Source of the DNA: Rhodospirillaceae bacterium
GTDB lineage: Bacteria > Pseudomonadota > Alphaproteobacteria > UBA11073
Assembly (NCBI GenBank): GCA_003536545.1
Contig: DPZW01000109.1
Span: 1 to 8,338 of the forward strand
DNA: 8,338 bases
Direction of reading: 5' to 3'
Part shown: in pieces, positions 1 to 7,089 of the stretch
How the letters are laid out: each line of letters starts with the position of its first letter
How positions within the stretch are numbered: the first letter of the stretch is position 1
The notes under the pieces: generated by a model
Told to the model about the DNA's origin: nothing
The model's database searches: none
What the model saw: the letters and a program-made list of their open reading frames with translations, nothing else
Translations under genes and position numbers: made by a program

Positions 1-24
1 TGAAAGGCCGCCAGGAGCACTGTG

Positions 25-567
25 ATGCAAAAGATTATCATTCAAAGCATAGGCTATATGGTGACACCCGAACAGGCCGAGATTTTTGGCACACTGCGCG
101 AACATGCGGGAGCTATTAAGAACACCCTGACCAATGGCTTCAAAGTTGGCTCTGACCTGCATATCGCAGCAGATTTTCTGGGCCGGGAATTGGAGCGCGA
201 CATTGAAACCGCCGCGATCAAAGGGGATTGGGGAGTGCTGCAATCCTGGCGCAACCAAATCAACGAAGATGCATATCCGCCGGAGATTCCCGCAGCATGG
301 CTGAAGACAAGCATGCGCAGAATTGCTGAAAACCGGGGGACGGATTCCCTGGTTCCTGGCACCGTCAATGAACAAATGGGAATGCTGCACCGTATGGATG
401 CGTTGTTATCAGACACAAACAAAGGCCCATGGCTGGCAAAAAGATTTGGCGGCGAAGAAAACCTGAAGGGCGCACAGGCATGCATAAAAGATGCTATTGT
501 AAAAGGCCCCTATCACCCGGCAGATAAATTGCTAAAGACCATGGAAGGCCAAGCTATTCCTAAATAA
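25..567 (+). CDS. Unrecognised soluble protein, 180 aa
   Basis: I do not recognise the family. The predicted protein is hydrophilic, with no signal peptide, membrane segment or metal-binding motif. It is probably mostly helical, with charged stretches such as RELERDIE near residue 55 and a Trp-rich patch (WGVLQSW) near residue 70. The middle (about 80-105) is proline-containing and the end is basic. The start is ATG at 25 rather than the adjoining in-frame GTG at 22, because AGGAG at 13-17 lies 7 bases before the ATG and only 4 before the GTG. A TGA at 1-3 could be the stop of an upstream gene in the same direction, which would make this the distal gene of an operon, but nothing upstream is visible. 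It ends 9 bases before the convergent pentapeptide gene. Real-gene status rests on the ribosome site, the length and the lack of a better overlapping frame. Confidence 0.75.
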   Translation: MQKIIIQSIGYMVTPEQAEIFGTLREHAGAIKNTLTNGFKVGSDLHIAADFLGRELERDIETAAIKGDWGVLQSWRNQINEDAYPPEIPAAWLKTSMRRIAENRGTDSLVPGTVNEQMGMLHRMDALLSDTNKGPWLAKRFGGEENLKGAQACIKDAIVKGPYHPADKLLKTMEGQAIPK

Positions 568-576
568 AAATAGAGC

Positions 577-1773
577 TTACGCGCGTTGACGCTGTTTGCC
601 GATTTCTGTGCCGCGCAGGTTTGCACCCGTCAGATCTGCATCCCGGAATTCTGCCGCAATCGTATTGGCATCCATCAGGTTTGCGCCCTGGAATTCAGCC
701 TTGGCAAAATTACCGCCGGTCATCACCGCGCCCATCAGGTTTGTGGCCCAATCACGGCCCATCAAATTACCGTCATGATCGCGCAATGGCACGGCATTGA
801 ATTTTGCACCCGCCGCATTCACATTGGTCAAATTTGTTTTGCGCAGATTGGCTCCGGAAAAATCCGCATTGCGCAAATCCGCTCCCTGAAACTCGGTTTG
901 CGACAGGTCCGCCATGACAAAACTGGCGTTATCCATTTTTGCACCGACAAATTTGGTGCCGCGTAGATTGGCACCATCGAGATTGGCACCGGATAAATTA
1001 ATTGCGGATAAATCTTCGTTCAAAAGATTTGCGCGACGCCCTTTCTTACCATCGGTTTCTTTCCATTCAAAATGATCGAGCAGAATGCGATGCACAATTG
1101 CACCAAAATCTTCGGCCGGGCGTGCGGCGACGGGATCAATGCCTGTGCCGACCAGAGAGGTATTTTTCATTTTCGCATGCGTGAGGTCTGCATCGCGCAG
1201 GTTGGCACCATCCAGGCGCGCGCCACCCAATTGCGCACCACCCAGATTTGCGCCGGTAAGATCCGCATTGACGGCAATCGCACCGGACAGGTTGGCTCCC
1301 GATAGATTGGCATTATTCATTCTGGCATTTTCCATATTCACGCCAGCCATCATTGCGCCCGATGCCTCAACATTATTCATGCTGGCCCCGGTCAAATCCA
1401 CCGGCAGGGGTTTGCCATCGCCATCGTCGGATAATAAAGCACCGGCACGCAAATCTGCATTTTTGAGATTTGCGCCGTCGAGAATAACTTCTTTCATTTG
1501 CGCGCCGCGCAGGTCTGCACCTTCAAGGTTCGCTTCGGCCATAATCGCTGCCTGCAAAGTGGCCGCAAAGAAATCCGCCTGGCGCAAATCTGCGCCGGTG
1601 AAGTCACTGCCCGACAAATCCGCACCTGAAAACTTGGCGTTCTGCAGATTGGCGCGGGCAAAGCTAGAGCCGCGCAAATCCTGCATGGCGAAACTGGCGC
1701 GCTGGCCGCCGCCTTTGTTTTGCAGCCACAGCTCATGCCGCTTCAAGATTTCAATGATTTCCTGCGGTGTCAT
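577..1773 (-). CDS. Pentapeptide-repeat protein with two modules
   Basis: A 398-residue protein built mostly of A(D/N)LxG-type pentapeptide repeats, which in known structures fold into a right-handed square beta-helix. Repeats run from about residue 31 to 210 and again from about 248 to 390. Each block is preceded by a short non-repeat cap with an HxxW motif and a G-rich then RA(S/N) segment (H13-W16; H234-W237). Each block is also broken about 100 residues after the His by a DG-containing loop (near 116-124 and 332-340), so the gene looks internally duplicated. No signal peptide or membrane segment is seen, so it is probably cytoplasmic. Some family members are DNA mimics that protect gyrase (Qnr, MfpA), but nothing here assigns that role. 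I chose ATG at 1773 because the sequence MTPQEI...H..W is a typical beginning for such proteins. An in-frame GTG at 1881 would run into the divergent aminotransferase gene. No clear Shine-Dalgarno precedes the ATG. Confidence 0.93.
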   Translation of the reverse strand: MTPQEIIEILKRHELWLQNKGGGQRASFAMQDLRGSSFARANLQNAKFSGADLSGSDFTGADLRQADFFAATLQAAIMAEANLEGADLRGAQMKEVILDGANLKNADLRAGALLSDDGDGKPLPVDLTGASMNNVEASGAMMAGVNMENARMNNANLSGANLSGAIAVNADLTGANLGGAQLGGARLDGANLRDADLTHAKMKNTSLVGTGIDPVAARPAEDFGAIVHRILLDHFEWKETDGKKGRRANLLNEDLSAINLSGANLDGANLRGTKFVGAKMDNASFVMADLSQTEFQGADLRNADFSGANLRKTNLTNVNAAGAKFNAVPLRDHDGNLMGRDWATNLMGAVMTGGNFAKAEFQGANLMDANTIAAEFRDADLTGANLRGTEIGKQRQRA

Positions 1774-1868
1774 TGCCGGTAAAATAGTGAAAATAAAAGC
1801 TCTTGCATAGGCCGTATCGAAGTTGTTTAGATACCCCCAGACATTAATGAATGAAGGGAATTTAAGAT

Positions 1869-3104
1869 ATGTCGCTGACACCGCTCGCTGAAAGGATGCA
1901 AAGCATCAAGCCATCACCCACCTTTGCGGCAGCCGGCCGGGTCAAGGTTTTGCGGGCCGAAGGACGCGATATTATCGATTTTACGTTGGGCGAACCGGAT
2001 TTTGACACACCAGATCATATCAAGGCGGCGGCGATTGCTGCCATTCAAAATGGGGAGACAAAATATACGCCCGTTGATGGCACCGCCGCGCTGAAAAAGG
2101 CAATTTGCGAAAAATTAAAAAAGCAAAACGGGCTGGATTACGCGCCCGAAGAAATCAGCGTGGGCAGCGGCGGTAAGCAGACCATTTACAATGCCCTAAC
2201 CGCCACGGTGAATGCCGGCGATGAAGTCATCATCCCTGCCCCCTATTGGGTGTCTTATCCCGATATCGTTTTACTGGCAGGCGGCAAGCCGGTTTTTGTA
2301 CCACTGTCCGCGGCAGGTGGATTTAAGATTACGCCAGAAATGTTGCGTGCAGCTATTACGCCTCGCACGAAATGGGTGATTATTAATTCGCCTTCCAATC
2401 CATGCGGCGCAGCCTATACGCCTGCAGAACTGCAAGCTTTGGTTGACGAACTGAAAAAACATCCACACGTCATGATCATGTCAGACGATTTATATGAGCA
2501 CGTGGTTTATGATGATTTTAAATTTACCAATGTGGTGATGCTGGAACCAGCCCTGAAACCGCGCACCCTGGTCGTGAACGGCGTATCAAAAGCCTATGCC
2601 ATGACAGGCTGGCGTCTGGGGTACGGCGCAGGCCCCAAATGGCTAATTGATGCGATGCGTAATCTCCAATCTCAGGTGACATCTAACCCCTGCTCTATTT
2701 CGCAGGCTGCTGCAATTGCTGCGCTTTCAGGCGATCATACGGTGGTACGAGAGCGGACGCACGAATTTCAGGCGCGCCGTGATGCGACCGCCAAATGGCT
2801 GAATGAAATTCCAGGCGTTGCATGCCATGTGCCCGAAGGTTCATTTTACCTGTTCCCATCCGTAGAAAAATTCATTGGCATGTGCACACCCGAAGGTGAA
2901 CAATTAACTGATGACGGTGCGGTGACGATGTATCTGCTGGATGCAGCCGGTGTTGCCGTTGTGATGGGATCGGCCTTTGGCATGCCAGGTTTTGTGCGCA
3001 TTTCCTATGCGACATCTCTGGAGAAACTCGAAGAAGGCTGCCAACGCATGAAAACTGCATTGGGTGCATTAAAATCCGCCAACGGCGGCAAATGTGCTGC
3101 TTAA
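1869..3104 (+). CDS. aatA: Aspartate aminotransferase, class I-beta (aspartate/prephenate type)
   Basis: A PLP-dependent fold-type I aminotransferase that transfers the amino group between aspartate and 2-oxoglutarate in the cytoplasm. Many alphaproteobacterial members also transaminate prephenate to arogenate. The 411 residues match the family length. Visible landmarks are LGEPDFDTP (40-48), GGKQ (101-104), PYWVSYPD (125-132), the SPSNPCG loop with N177, SDDLYE with D206 and Y209 contacting the cofactor, the Schiff-base lysine K241 in SKAYAMTGWR, R249 for the phosphate, and R377 in VRISYA for the substrate alpha-carboxylate. K14 and T18 in the IKPSPT segment align with K12 and T16 of the Thermus enzyme, a pair I recall as linked to prephenate use. 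GAAGGGA at 1853-1859 lies 9 bases before the ATG. The ridA-like gene follows after 23 bases, so the two are probably cotranscribed. The Ala/Lys/Cys tail after about residue 400 is slightly longer than usual. Confidence 0.95.
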   Translation: MSLTPLAERMQSIKPSPTFAAAGRVKVLRAEGRDIIDFTLGEPDFDTPDHIKAAAIAAIQNGETKYTPVDGTAALKKAICEKLKKQNGLDYAPEEISVGSGGKQTIYNALTATVNAGDEVIIPAPYWVSYPDIVLLAGGKPVFVPLSAAGGFKITPEMLRAAITPRTKWVIINSPSNPCGAAYTPAELQALVDELKKHPHVMIMSDDLYEHVVYDDFKFTNVVMLEPALKPRTLVVNGVSKAYAMTGWRLGYGAGPKWLIDAMRNLQSQVTSNPCSISQAAAIAALSGDHTVVRERTHEFQARRDATAKWLNEIPGVACHVPEGSFYLFPSVEKFIGMCTPEGEQLTDDGAVTMYLLDAAGVAVVMGSAFGMPGFVRISYATSLEKLEEGCQRMKTALGALKSANGGKCAA

Positions 3105-3127
3105 TTTTATCTTGAAAGGATAACATC

Positions 3128-3595
3128 ATGACCATTGCTTCTCGTTTACAAAATTTAGGAATTACCCTGCCGCCCGCTGGCGTTGCCGCTGCTGCCAATT
3201 ATGTCCCTTATGTGCTGCAGGGAAATATCCTGATCATTGCCGGGCAGATCACCATTGAAAACGGTGAGAAAAAATTCATCGGCCAGGTGGGCAAGGAATT
3301 TTCAGTGGATGAAGGCAAAGCTGCCGCGCGTCTTTGCGCGGTGAATATTTTGGGCCAGATCAGCGCGGCCTTGGGCGGCGATCTGGAGCGCGTTGAGCGT
3401 ATCATGCGCCTGGGCGTTTTTGTAAGCTGCGCACCTGACTTCACTGAACAATCCGCTGTGGGTAATGGGGCGTCTGACCTGATGGTTGAAGTATTTGGTG
3501 ATGCCGGCCGTCATGCCCGCGCAGCTGTGGGCGTTTCCAGTCTGCCATTTGGCGTTGCCGTTGAAGTAGACGCGATGGTTGCGATTAAAAACTAA
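3128..3595 (+). CDS. RidA/YjgF-family enamine/imine deaminase, long form
   Basis: A 155-residue member of the RidA (YjgF/YER057c/UK114) superfamily, in the longer subgroup of about 150 residues rather than the ~128-residue archetype. RidA proteins form trimers and hydrolyse reactive enamine/imine intermediates such as 2-aminoacrylate released by PLP enzymes. Landmarks are the early hydrophobic strand ILIIAGQ (34-40), the helix around ARLCAVNILGQISAALG (67-83), R131 in the HARAAVGVSSLP segment, which corresponds to the catalytic arginine (R105) of canonical RidA, and E146 in VEVDAMVA near the C-terminus. The arginine predicts deaminase activity, although the substrate of this subgroup is not shown by sequence. 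GAAAGGA at 3114-3120 gives an optimally spaced ribosome site, and the gene follows the aminotransferase by 23 bases. Its stop overlaps the clpA stop on the other strand, leaving no room for an intergenic terminator. Confidence 0.92.
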   Translation: MTIASRLQNLGITLPPAGVAAAANYVPYVLQGNILIIAGQITIENGEKKFIGQVGKEFSVDEGKAAARLCAVNILGQISAALGGDLERVERIMRLGVFVSCAPDFTEQSAVGNGASDLMVEVFGDAGRHARAAVGVSSLPFGVAVEVDAMVAIKN

Positions 3596-5901
3596 GCTGC
3601 GGTTTCTTCCGCGCGTTTTTCGTTTTTATTCCTGGGTTTATTGGGTTCATAGCGCAGTTCAATTTTGCTGTCTTTGATTGTCACGAATGCCGTGCCACCT
3701 TTTTCCAATTTGCCAAACAGGATTTCATCCGCCAGCGGTTTTTTGATTTCATCGTGGATCAGGCGGTCCAGCGGACGCGCGCCCATCGCTGAATCATAAC
3801 CTTTTTCCGCCAAATATTTGCGTGCAGCATCAGTGAGTTCAATCACCACGCCACGTTCCTGTAATTGCGCCTCCAGCTGCGCAATGAATTTGTCTACGAC
3901 TTGTTCGACAATCGGCAATGACAGCGGGTTAAAGCTGATAATGGAATCCAGGCGGTTGCGGAATTCCGGCGTAAAGGCCTTGTTAATCGCCTGGGTAGCA
4001 TCGCCCGCCTGCGAGATATGATTAAAACCGATTGGCGTACGGGCAATATCCGCCGCCCCCGCGTTCGTCGTCATCACCAAAATTACGCTGCGGAAGTTGA
4101 CGTTCTTGCCATTGTGATCGGTCAGCTTGCCGTGATCCATAACCTGCAGCAGAATATTATAAACGTCCGGGTGCGCCTTTTCGATTTCATCAAGCAGCAA
4201 GACACAATGCGGCGATTGATCCACCGCATCCGTGAGCAAACCGCCCTGATCAAACCCCACATAGCCCGGCGGCGCACCGATGAGGCGGCTGACCGCATGA
4301 CGCTCCATATATTCCGACATGTCAAAGCGGTGCAACGGAATGCCCATGAGTTTCGCGAGCTGACGCGCAACCTCAGTCTTACCCACACCAGTTGGGCCAG
4401 CAAACAGATAGGAACCAATGGGTTTTTCTGCGGCGCGCAAACCTGCGCGCGACATTTTAATAGAGGCGACAAGAGCATCAATCGCACTGTCCTGCCCGTA
4501 AATGGAGTTGCGCAGGTCACGTGCGAGCGTTTGCAAATGTTCTTTATCATTTTGATTAACCGTGCGCGCAGGCAGGCGCGCCATTTTGGCAATCACTTCT
4601 TCAATTTCGCGGACACTGATGTTTTTCTTGCGCTTGCTTTCCGGCAACAGCATTTGCGCCGCGCCGACCTCATCAATCACATCAATCGCCTTATCCGGCA
4701 ATTTGCGATCGCCGATATATTTAACCGACAAGTCTACGGCTGCGCGAATGGCAGCGGGTGAGAATTTTACATTGTGGTGTACTTCATATTTTTTGCGAAT
4801 GCCCTGCAGGATTTTCACCGCATCATCACGCGTGGGTTCCGGCACATCAATTTTCTGGAAACGGCGAACCAGCGCGCGATCCTTTTCAAAATGCTGGCGG
4901 TATTCCTTATAGGTCGTTGCGCCAATGCAGCGGATGGTGCCGCGCGCAAGCGCAGGTTTGAGAATATTCGCTGCATCCAGCGCGCCGCCCGATGTGGCAC
5001 CCGCCCCCACCAGCGTATGGATTTCATCAATGAATAAAATTGCTTTGGGTTGCTGTTCAATCGCGGCGATGACGGCCTTTAACCGCTCTTCAAAATCACC
5101 ACGAAAACGCGCGCCGGCAATCAATTGGCCCATATCAAGGGCATAAACCACCGCGCCTTTGAGGATTTCCGGCACATCACCGGAAATAATCCGCAATGCG
5201 AGACCTTCGGCAATTGCAGTTTTACCCACACCGGGATCCCCAACCAAAATTGGATTATTTTTACCACGACGGCATAACACCTGCAGCGTGCGTTCAAGCT
5301 CCGCATCACGGCCAATCATAGGATCAATTTTACCCGCAGCAGCGCGCAGATTCAGGTTTACACAGTAAATATTCAGCGCGGCTTCACCGGTTTGCACAGT
5401 TTCACTTTCTTCATCACCGCTGCCCACACCGCGCGGCAAGGATAATTGTTGCGGCTCACCCGGAATTTTTGAAATCCCATGCGCGAGATAATTGACGACA
5501 TCCAAACGTTCAACGCCCTGTTGGCGCAGAAAAAATACGGCAAAGGTATCGCGTTCGGCATAAAGCGCGGCCAGAATATTTCCGCCTGCCACGGCTTCGC
5601 GGCCTGCAGATTCCACATTGGCCACTGCGCGTTGCATTACACGGCCCAATGCGGCTGTGCCTACCGGCTCGCGCACATCATTGTTAATTAATCCGACCAA
5701 GGCGGCATTGATATAAGTTTCCAATTGATCCCGCAGCACCGCAACATCCGCATCACAAGCGCGCAGCACCGCATGGGCATCCGGATCATCCAGCAGCGCG
5801 AGCAACAAATGTTCCAGGGTAATAAATTCATGGCGATGCCCATGCGCAATATCGCGCGCACGTTTCAGGGTAGATTCTAGGCTGCCGTCTAGTCTTGGCA
5901 T
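3592..5901 (-). CDS. clpA: ATP-dependent Clp protease ATP-binding subunit ClpA
   Basis: A hexameric AAA+ unfoldase that threads substrates into the ClpP peptidase. At 769 residues it is normal for ClpA. The N-domain (about 1-143) has both Clp repeats, with the LEHLLLALLDD signature at 29-39, and is the docking site for ClpS. A short acidic linker (145-175) follows. D1 has Walker A GDPGVGKT (221-228), Walker B FIDE with D292/E293, and arginines R346/R347. D2 has Walker A GPTGVGKT (502-509), Walker B with D571/E572, R648 as a likely arginine finger, and the sensor-2 GARP (707-710). The IGF tripeptide at 624-626 is the ClpP-binding loop, which separates it from ClpB. There is no ClpB-type coiled-coil insert. 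GGGAGG lies 5 bases before the ATG, in the 12-base gap after clpS, so the two genes form one transcription unit. The C-terminal tail (751-769) is basic and then acidic. All catalytic residues are intact. Confidence 0.98.
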   Translation of the reverse strand: MPRLDGSLESTLKRARDIAHGHRHEFITLEHLLLALLDDPDAHAVLRACDADVAVLRDQLETYINAALVGLINNDVREPVGTAALGRVMQRAVANVESAGREAVAGGNILAALYAERDTFAVFFLRQQGVERLDVVNYLAHGISKIPGEPQQLSLPRGVGSGDEESETVQTGEAALNIYCVNLNLRAAAGKIDPMIGRDAELERTLQVLCRRGKNNPILVGDPGVGKTAIAEGLALRIISGDVPEILKGAVVYALDMGQLIAGARFRGDFEERLKAVIAAIEQQPKAILFIDEIHTLVGAGATSGGALDAANILKPALARGTIRCIGATTYKEYRQHFEKDRALVRRFQKIDVPEPTRDDAVKILQGIRKKYEVHHNVKFSPAAIRAAVDLSVKYIGDRKLPDKAIDVIDEVGAAQMLLPESKRKKNISVREIEEVIAKMARLPARTVNQNDKEHLQTLARDLRNSIYGQDSAIDALVASIKMSRAGLRAAEKPIGSYLFAGPTGVGKTEVARQLAKLMGIPLHRFDMSEYMERHAVSRLIGAPPGYVGFDQGGLLTDAVDQSPHCVLLLDEIEKAHPDVYNILLQVMDHGKLTDHNGKNVNFRSVILVMTTNAGAADIARTPIGFNHISQAGDATQAINKAFTPEFRNRLDSIISFNPLSLPIVEQVVDKFIAQLEAQLQERGVVIELTDAARKYLAEKGYDSAMGARPLDRLIHDEIKKPLADEILFGKLEKGGTAFVTIKDSKIELRYEPNKPRNKNEKRAEETAA

Positions 5902-5913
5902 CTGGGCCTCCCG

Positions 5914-6231
5914 TTATTCTTTTTCAATGGCGGTCTGCAACGGATGATGATTTTTCCGCGCATGTTCCACCACCTGCAGAGCTTTGGTCTCGGCAATTTC
6001 AAAGGGGTAAACGCCGCACAGGCCTACGCCGTTCTGGTGTACGGCCAACATGATCCGCGTAGCCTCCTCGGCATCTTTCTGGAAAAACCGCTCCAGGACA
6101 TCCACAACGAAATCCATCGGGGTGAAATCATCATTGAGTAACAGCACCTTGAACATTGGCGGGCGTTCCAGCTTGGGCCGCGTTAGTTCGGCAATATCAG
6201 CACCGGGGTTAACAGTAGGAGCCATGGTCAT
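5914..6231 (-). CDS. clpS: ClpS, N-degron adaptor for ClpAP
   Basis: A 105-residue adaptor that binds proteins with destabilising N-terminal residues (Leu, Phe, Tyr, Trp) and delivers them to ClpAP. After a flexible tail of about 25 residues, needed in the family for delivery, the core begins at FKVLLLNDDFTPMDFV. N33 and D35 of the NDD motif and H65 in the MLAVHQNG segment correspond to the residues that hold the alpha-amino group, and M39 to the gatekeeper methionine. The cG.Y..EIAETK stretch (72-83) is typical. I place the start at ATG 6231. A second ATG two codons later (6225) is possible. An in-frame GTG at 6279 is rejected because a terminator and a promoter lie between it and the core. 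There is no Shine-Dalgarno: a -10 element ends 6 bases before the ATG, so the mRNA is probably leaderless. clpA follows after 12 bases. Confidence 0.96.
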   Translation of the reverse strand: MTMAPTVNPGADIAELTRPKLERPPMFKVLLLNDDFTPMDFVVDVLERFFQKDAEEATRIMLAVHQNGVGLCGVYPFEIAETKALQVVEHARKNHHPLQTAIEKE

Positions 6232-6266
6232 TGACCAAATATAAGGTGCGCCGCCCCGAGTAACAA
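6232..6266 (-). promoter_or_regulatory. Sigma-70-type promoter of clpS-clpA
   Basis: On the minus strand a -35 TTGTTA (6266-6261) and a -10 TATATT (6243-6238) are separated by exactly 17 bases. Only 6 bases (TGGTCA) separate the -10 from the clpS ATG at 6231, so the expected transcription start is the A of the ATG or a base next to it. The promoter lies downstream of the phasin terminator and upstream of clpS, and there is no other ribosome site, which makes it internally consistent. The -10 matches consensus at 5 of 6 positions and the -35 at 4 of 6. Confidence 0.65.
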
Positions 6267-6282
6267 GAGCCACCGGCACAAC

Positions 6283-6315
6283 AAAAAACGCCGCGGTTGG
6301 AGGACCACGGCGTTT
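6283..6315 (-). terminator. Intrinsic terminator of the phasin gene
   Basis: In minus-strand orientation an 11-bp stem (AAACGCCGTGG with CCGCGGCGTTT, one G-U pair) closes an 8-base loop and runs into six T residues (6288-6283). It begins 22 bases after the phasin stop and separates phasin transcription from the clpS promoter. The + strand side has no T run, so it is one-directional. Confidence 0.9.
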
Positions 6316-6337
6316 ATATTGTTACAACTCTACAGAA

Positions 6338-6871
6338 TTAAGCAGCTGTGCGCTGGCTGAACTGCTGCATGGTTTCATTGGCACGCTGGCTCAGTGGCTG
6401 CGCTGCATCATTGGCAATTTTCAAAGCCATTTCAGTCATGCGCGTACCGCTTTCAACAAGCGCGTCCATAGATGTTTTCGCGTAGTCATTTTGCAATTCA
6501 GCAACATCACGCAGTGTGCGCGCTGAGCTGGCAGCCTGGAATGCCGCCATAGACATTTGCATCATGTTCTGGCTGAACTGTGCCAAAGTCTGGCTCAACT
6601 GGTTCAGGCCAGTAGTTGCAGTTTGCATAGAGCGCATCATCGCGTCGCTGTTCTGCTTGGTGATTTGGGCGAATTCTTCAGCAGACAGCATGAAGAACTG
6701 GTTGTTGCTATTTGCATTTGATTGCGTTTTGCTCATGTTACTCTCCTTAGGGTTTAAAGTTGTATTGCGCGTGGGCGTTACCGCTGCAGGTTGTTTCACG
6801 ATTGTGGATACAACCTGACCAGTGCTTTTCGTACCAGCTGGTTTCGACGGTGCAGTTTGCTTTTGTGCCAT
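6338..6871 (-). CDS. Phasin-family protein
   Basis: A 177-residue protein of the phasin type (Phasin_2-like), a class that coats polyhydroxyalkanoate granules and is rich in Ala, Gln, Met and Ser amphipathic helices. The conserved part begins about residue 57 (NQFFMLSAEEFAQITKQN), with long helices over 60-115 and 117-175, including DVAELQNDYAKTSMDALVES and the final QPLSQRANETMQQFS segment. The helices are amphipathic rather than transmembrane. Residues 1-45 are a low-complexity Lys/Ala/Pro/Thr tail. Two starts are credible: ATG 6871, with AAAGG 7 bases before it, and ATG 6736, with an excellent TAAGGAG 6 bases before it. The second start would give 132 residues without the tail. I list the longer frame because both its start site and its reading frame are good. 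A strong terminator follows the gene. No PHA synthase is in view, so the link to polymer granules is by family only. Confidence 0.85.
   Translation of the reverse strand: MAQKQTAPSKPAGTKSTGQVVSTIVKQPAAVTPTRNTTLNPKESNMSKTQSNANSNNQFFMLSAEEFAQITKQNSDAMMRSMQTATTGLNQLSQTLAQFSQNMMQMSMAAFQAASSARTLRDVAELQNDYAKTSMDALVESGTRMTEMALKIANDAAQPLSQRANETMQQFSQRTAA
6743..6749 (-). promoter_or_regulatory. Internal ribosome site in the phasin gene
   Basis: Minus-strand TAAGGAG lies 6 bases upstream of the in-frame ATG at 6736. It is a longer anti-Shine-Dalgarno match than the AAAGG in front of the upstream ATG at 6871. In the long frame the same bases encode Pro-Lys-Glu. It could be the main start of the phasin or a second start giving a shorter form. 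Confidence 0.5.
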
Positions 6872-6987
6872 GTCTAACCTTTCAGTTGCAGTTTCTATCG
6901 CTCCACGCGTACAGCCAATTGTTCAACGCATAATGATTCACATAACATTCCGGGGCGTTTGAGCAATTGCTGCAGTGCAGCATCCCC

Positions 6988-7016
6988 AAACTAGTGAGCA
7001 GGTGCACAAATGTCAA
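6988..7016 (-). promoter_or_regulatory. Candidate promoter of the phasin gene
   Basis: Minus-strand TTGACA (7016-7011) is a perfect -35. After exactly 17 bases comes TAGTTT (6993-6988), a poor -10 (3 of 6). Transcription from here would give a leader of roughly 110 bases before ATG 6871. The leader would contain a TGCTGC/GCAGCA hairpin (6968-6982), flanked by GGGG (6984-6987 on the minus strand) and CCCC (6952-6955). Confidence 0.35.
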
Positions 7017-7068
7017 GAACAATTTATTAGTGTATTTTCGAATCTAACCTTATTGATTCGAGAGTGGC

Positions 7069-7089
7069 AAAAACTTCCATTAAAAATGG
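7069..7089 (-). terminator. Weak terminator-like hairpin after the tRNA
   Basis: In minus-strand orientation CCATT pairs with AATGG (7089-7077, loop of three T). Three bases later come five T residues (7073-7069). It lies about 55 bases beyond the tRNA CCA end. The stem has only 5 bp, so it is a weak candidate for ending the tRNA transcript. Confidence 0.25.

Noticed and set aside
577..1773. Periodic DNA repeats that could be taken for a CRISPR or tandem satellite
   Set aside because: The period follows the five-codon protein repeat, the copies are degenerate at DNA level and there are no constant repeats with unique spacers.
1085..1810. 241-codon + strand frame opposite the pentapeptide gene, and a similar one at 586-966
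   Set aside because: These are antisense readings of the 15-base repeat periodicity; their low-complexity composition mirrors the pentapeptide repeats and there is no independent start signal.
4018..4761. 247-codon + strand frame inside clpA
   Set aside because: It is antisense to the conserved D1/D2 regions of an intact clpA and has no recognisable protein features.
6232..6279. Longer clpS start (GTG at 6279)
   Set aside because: The extra 16 codons lie over the promoter and next to the upstream terminator, have no ribosome site, and do not resemble ClpS.
7038..7061. TCGAATC/GATTCGA inverted repeat considered as a terminator
   Set aside because: It has a 7-bp AT-containing stem with a 10-base loop and no T run on either strand; it is noted only for its GANTC sites.
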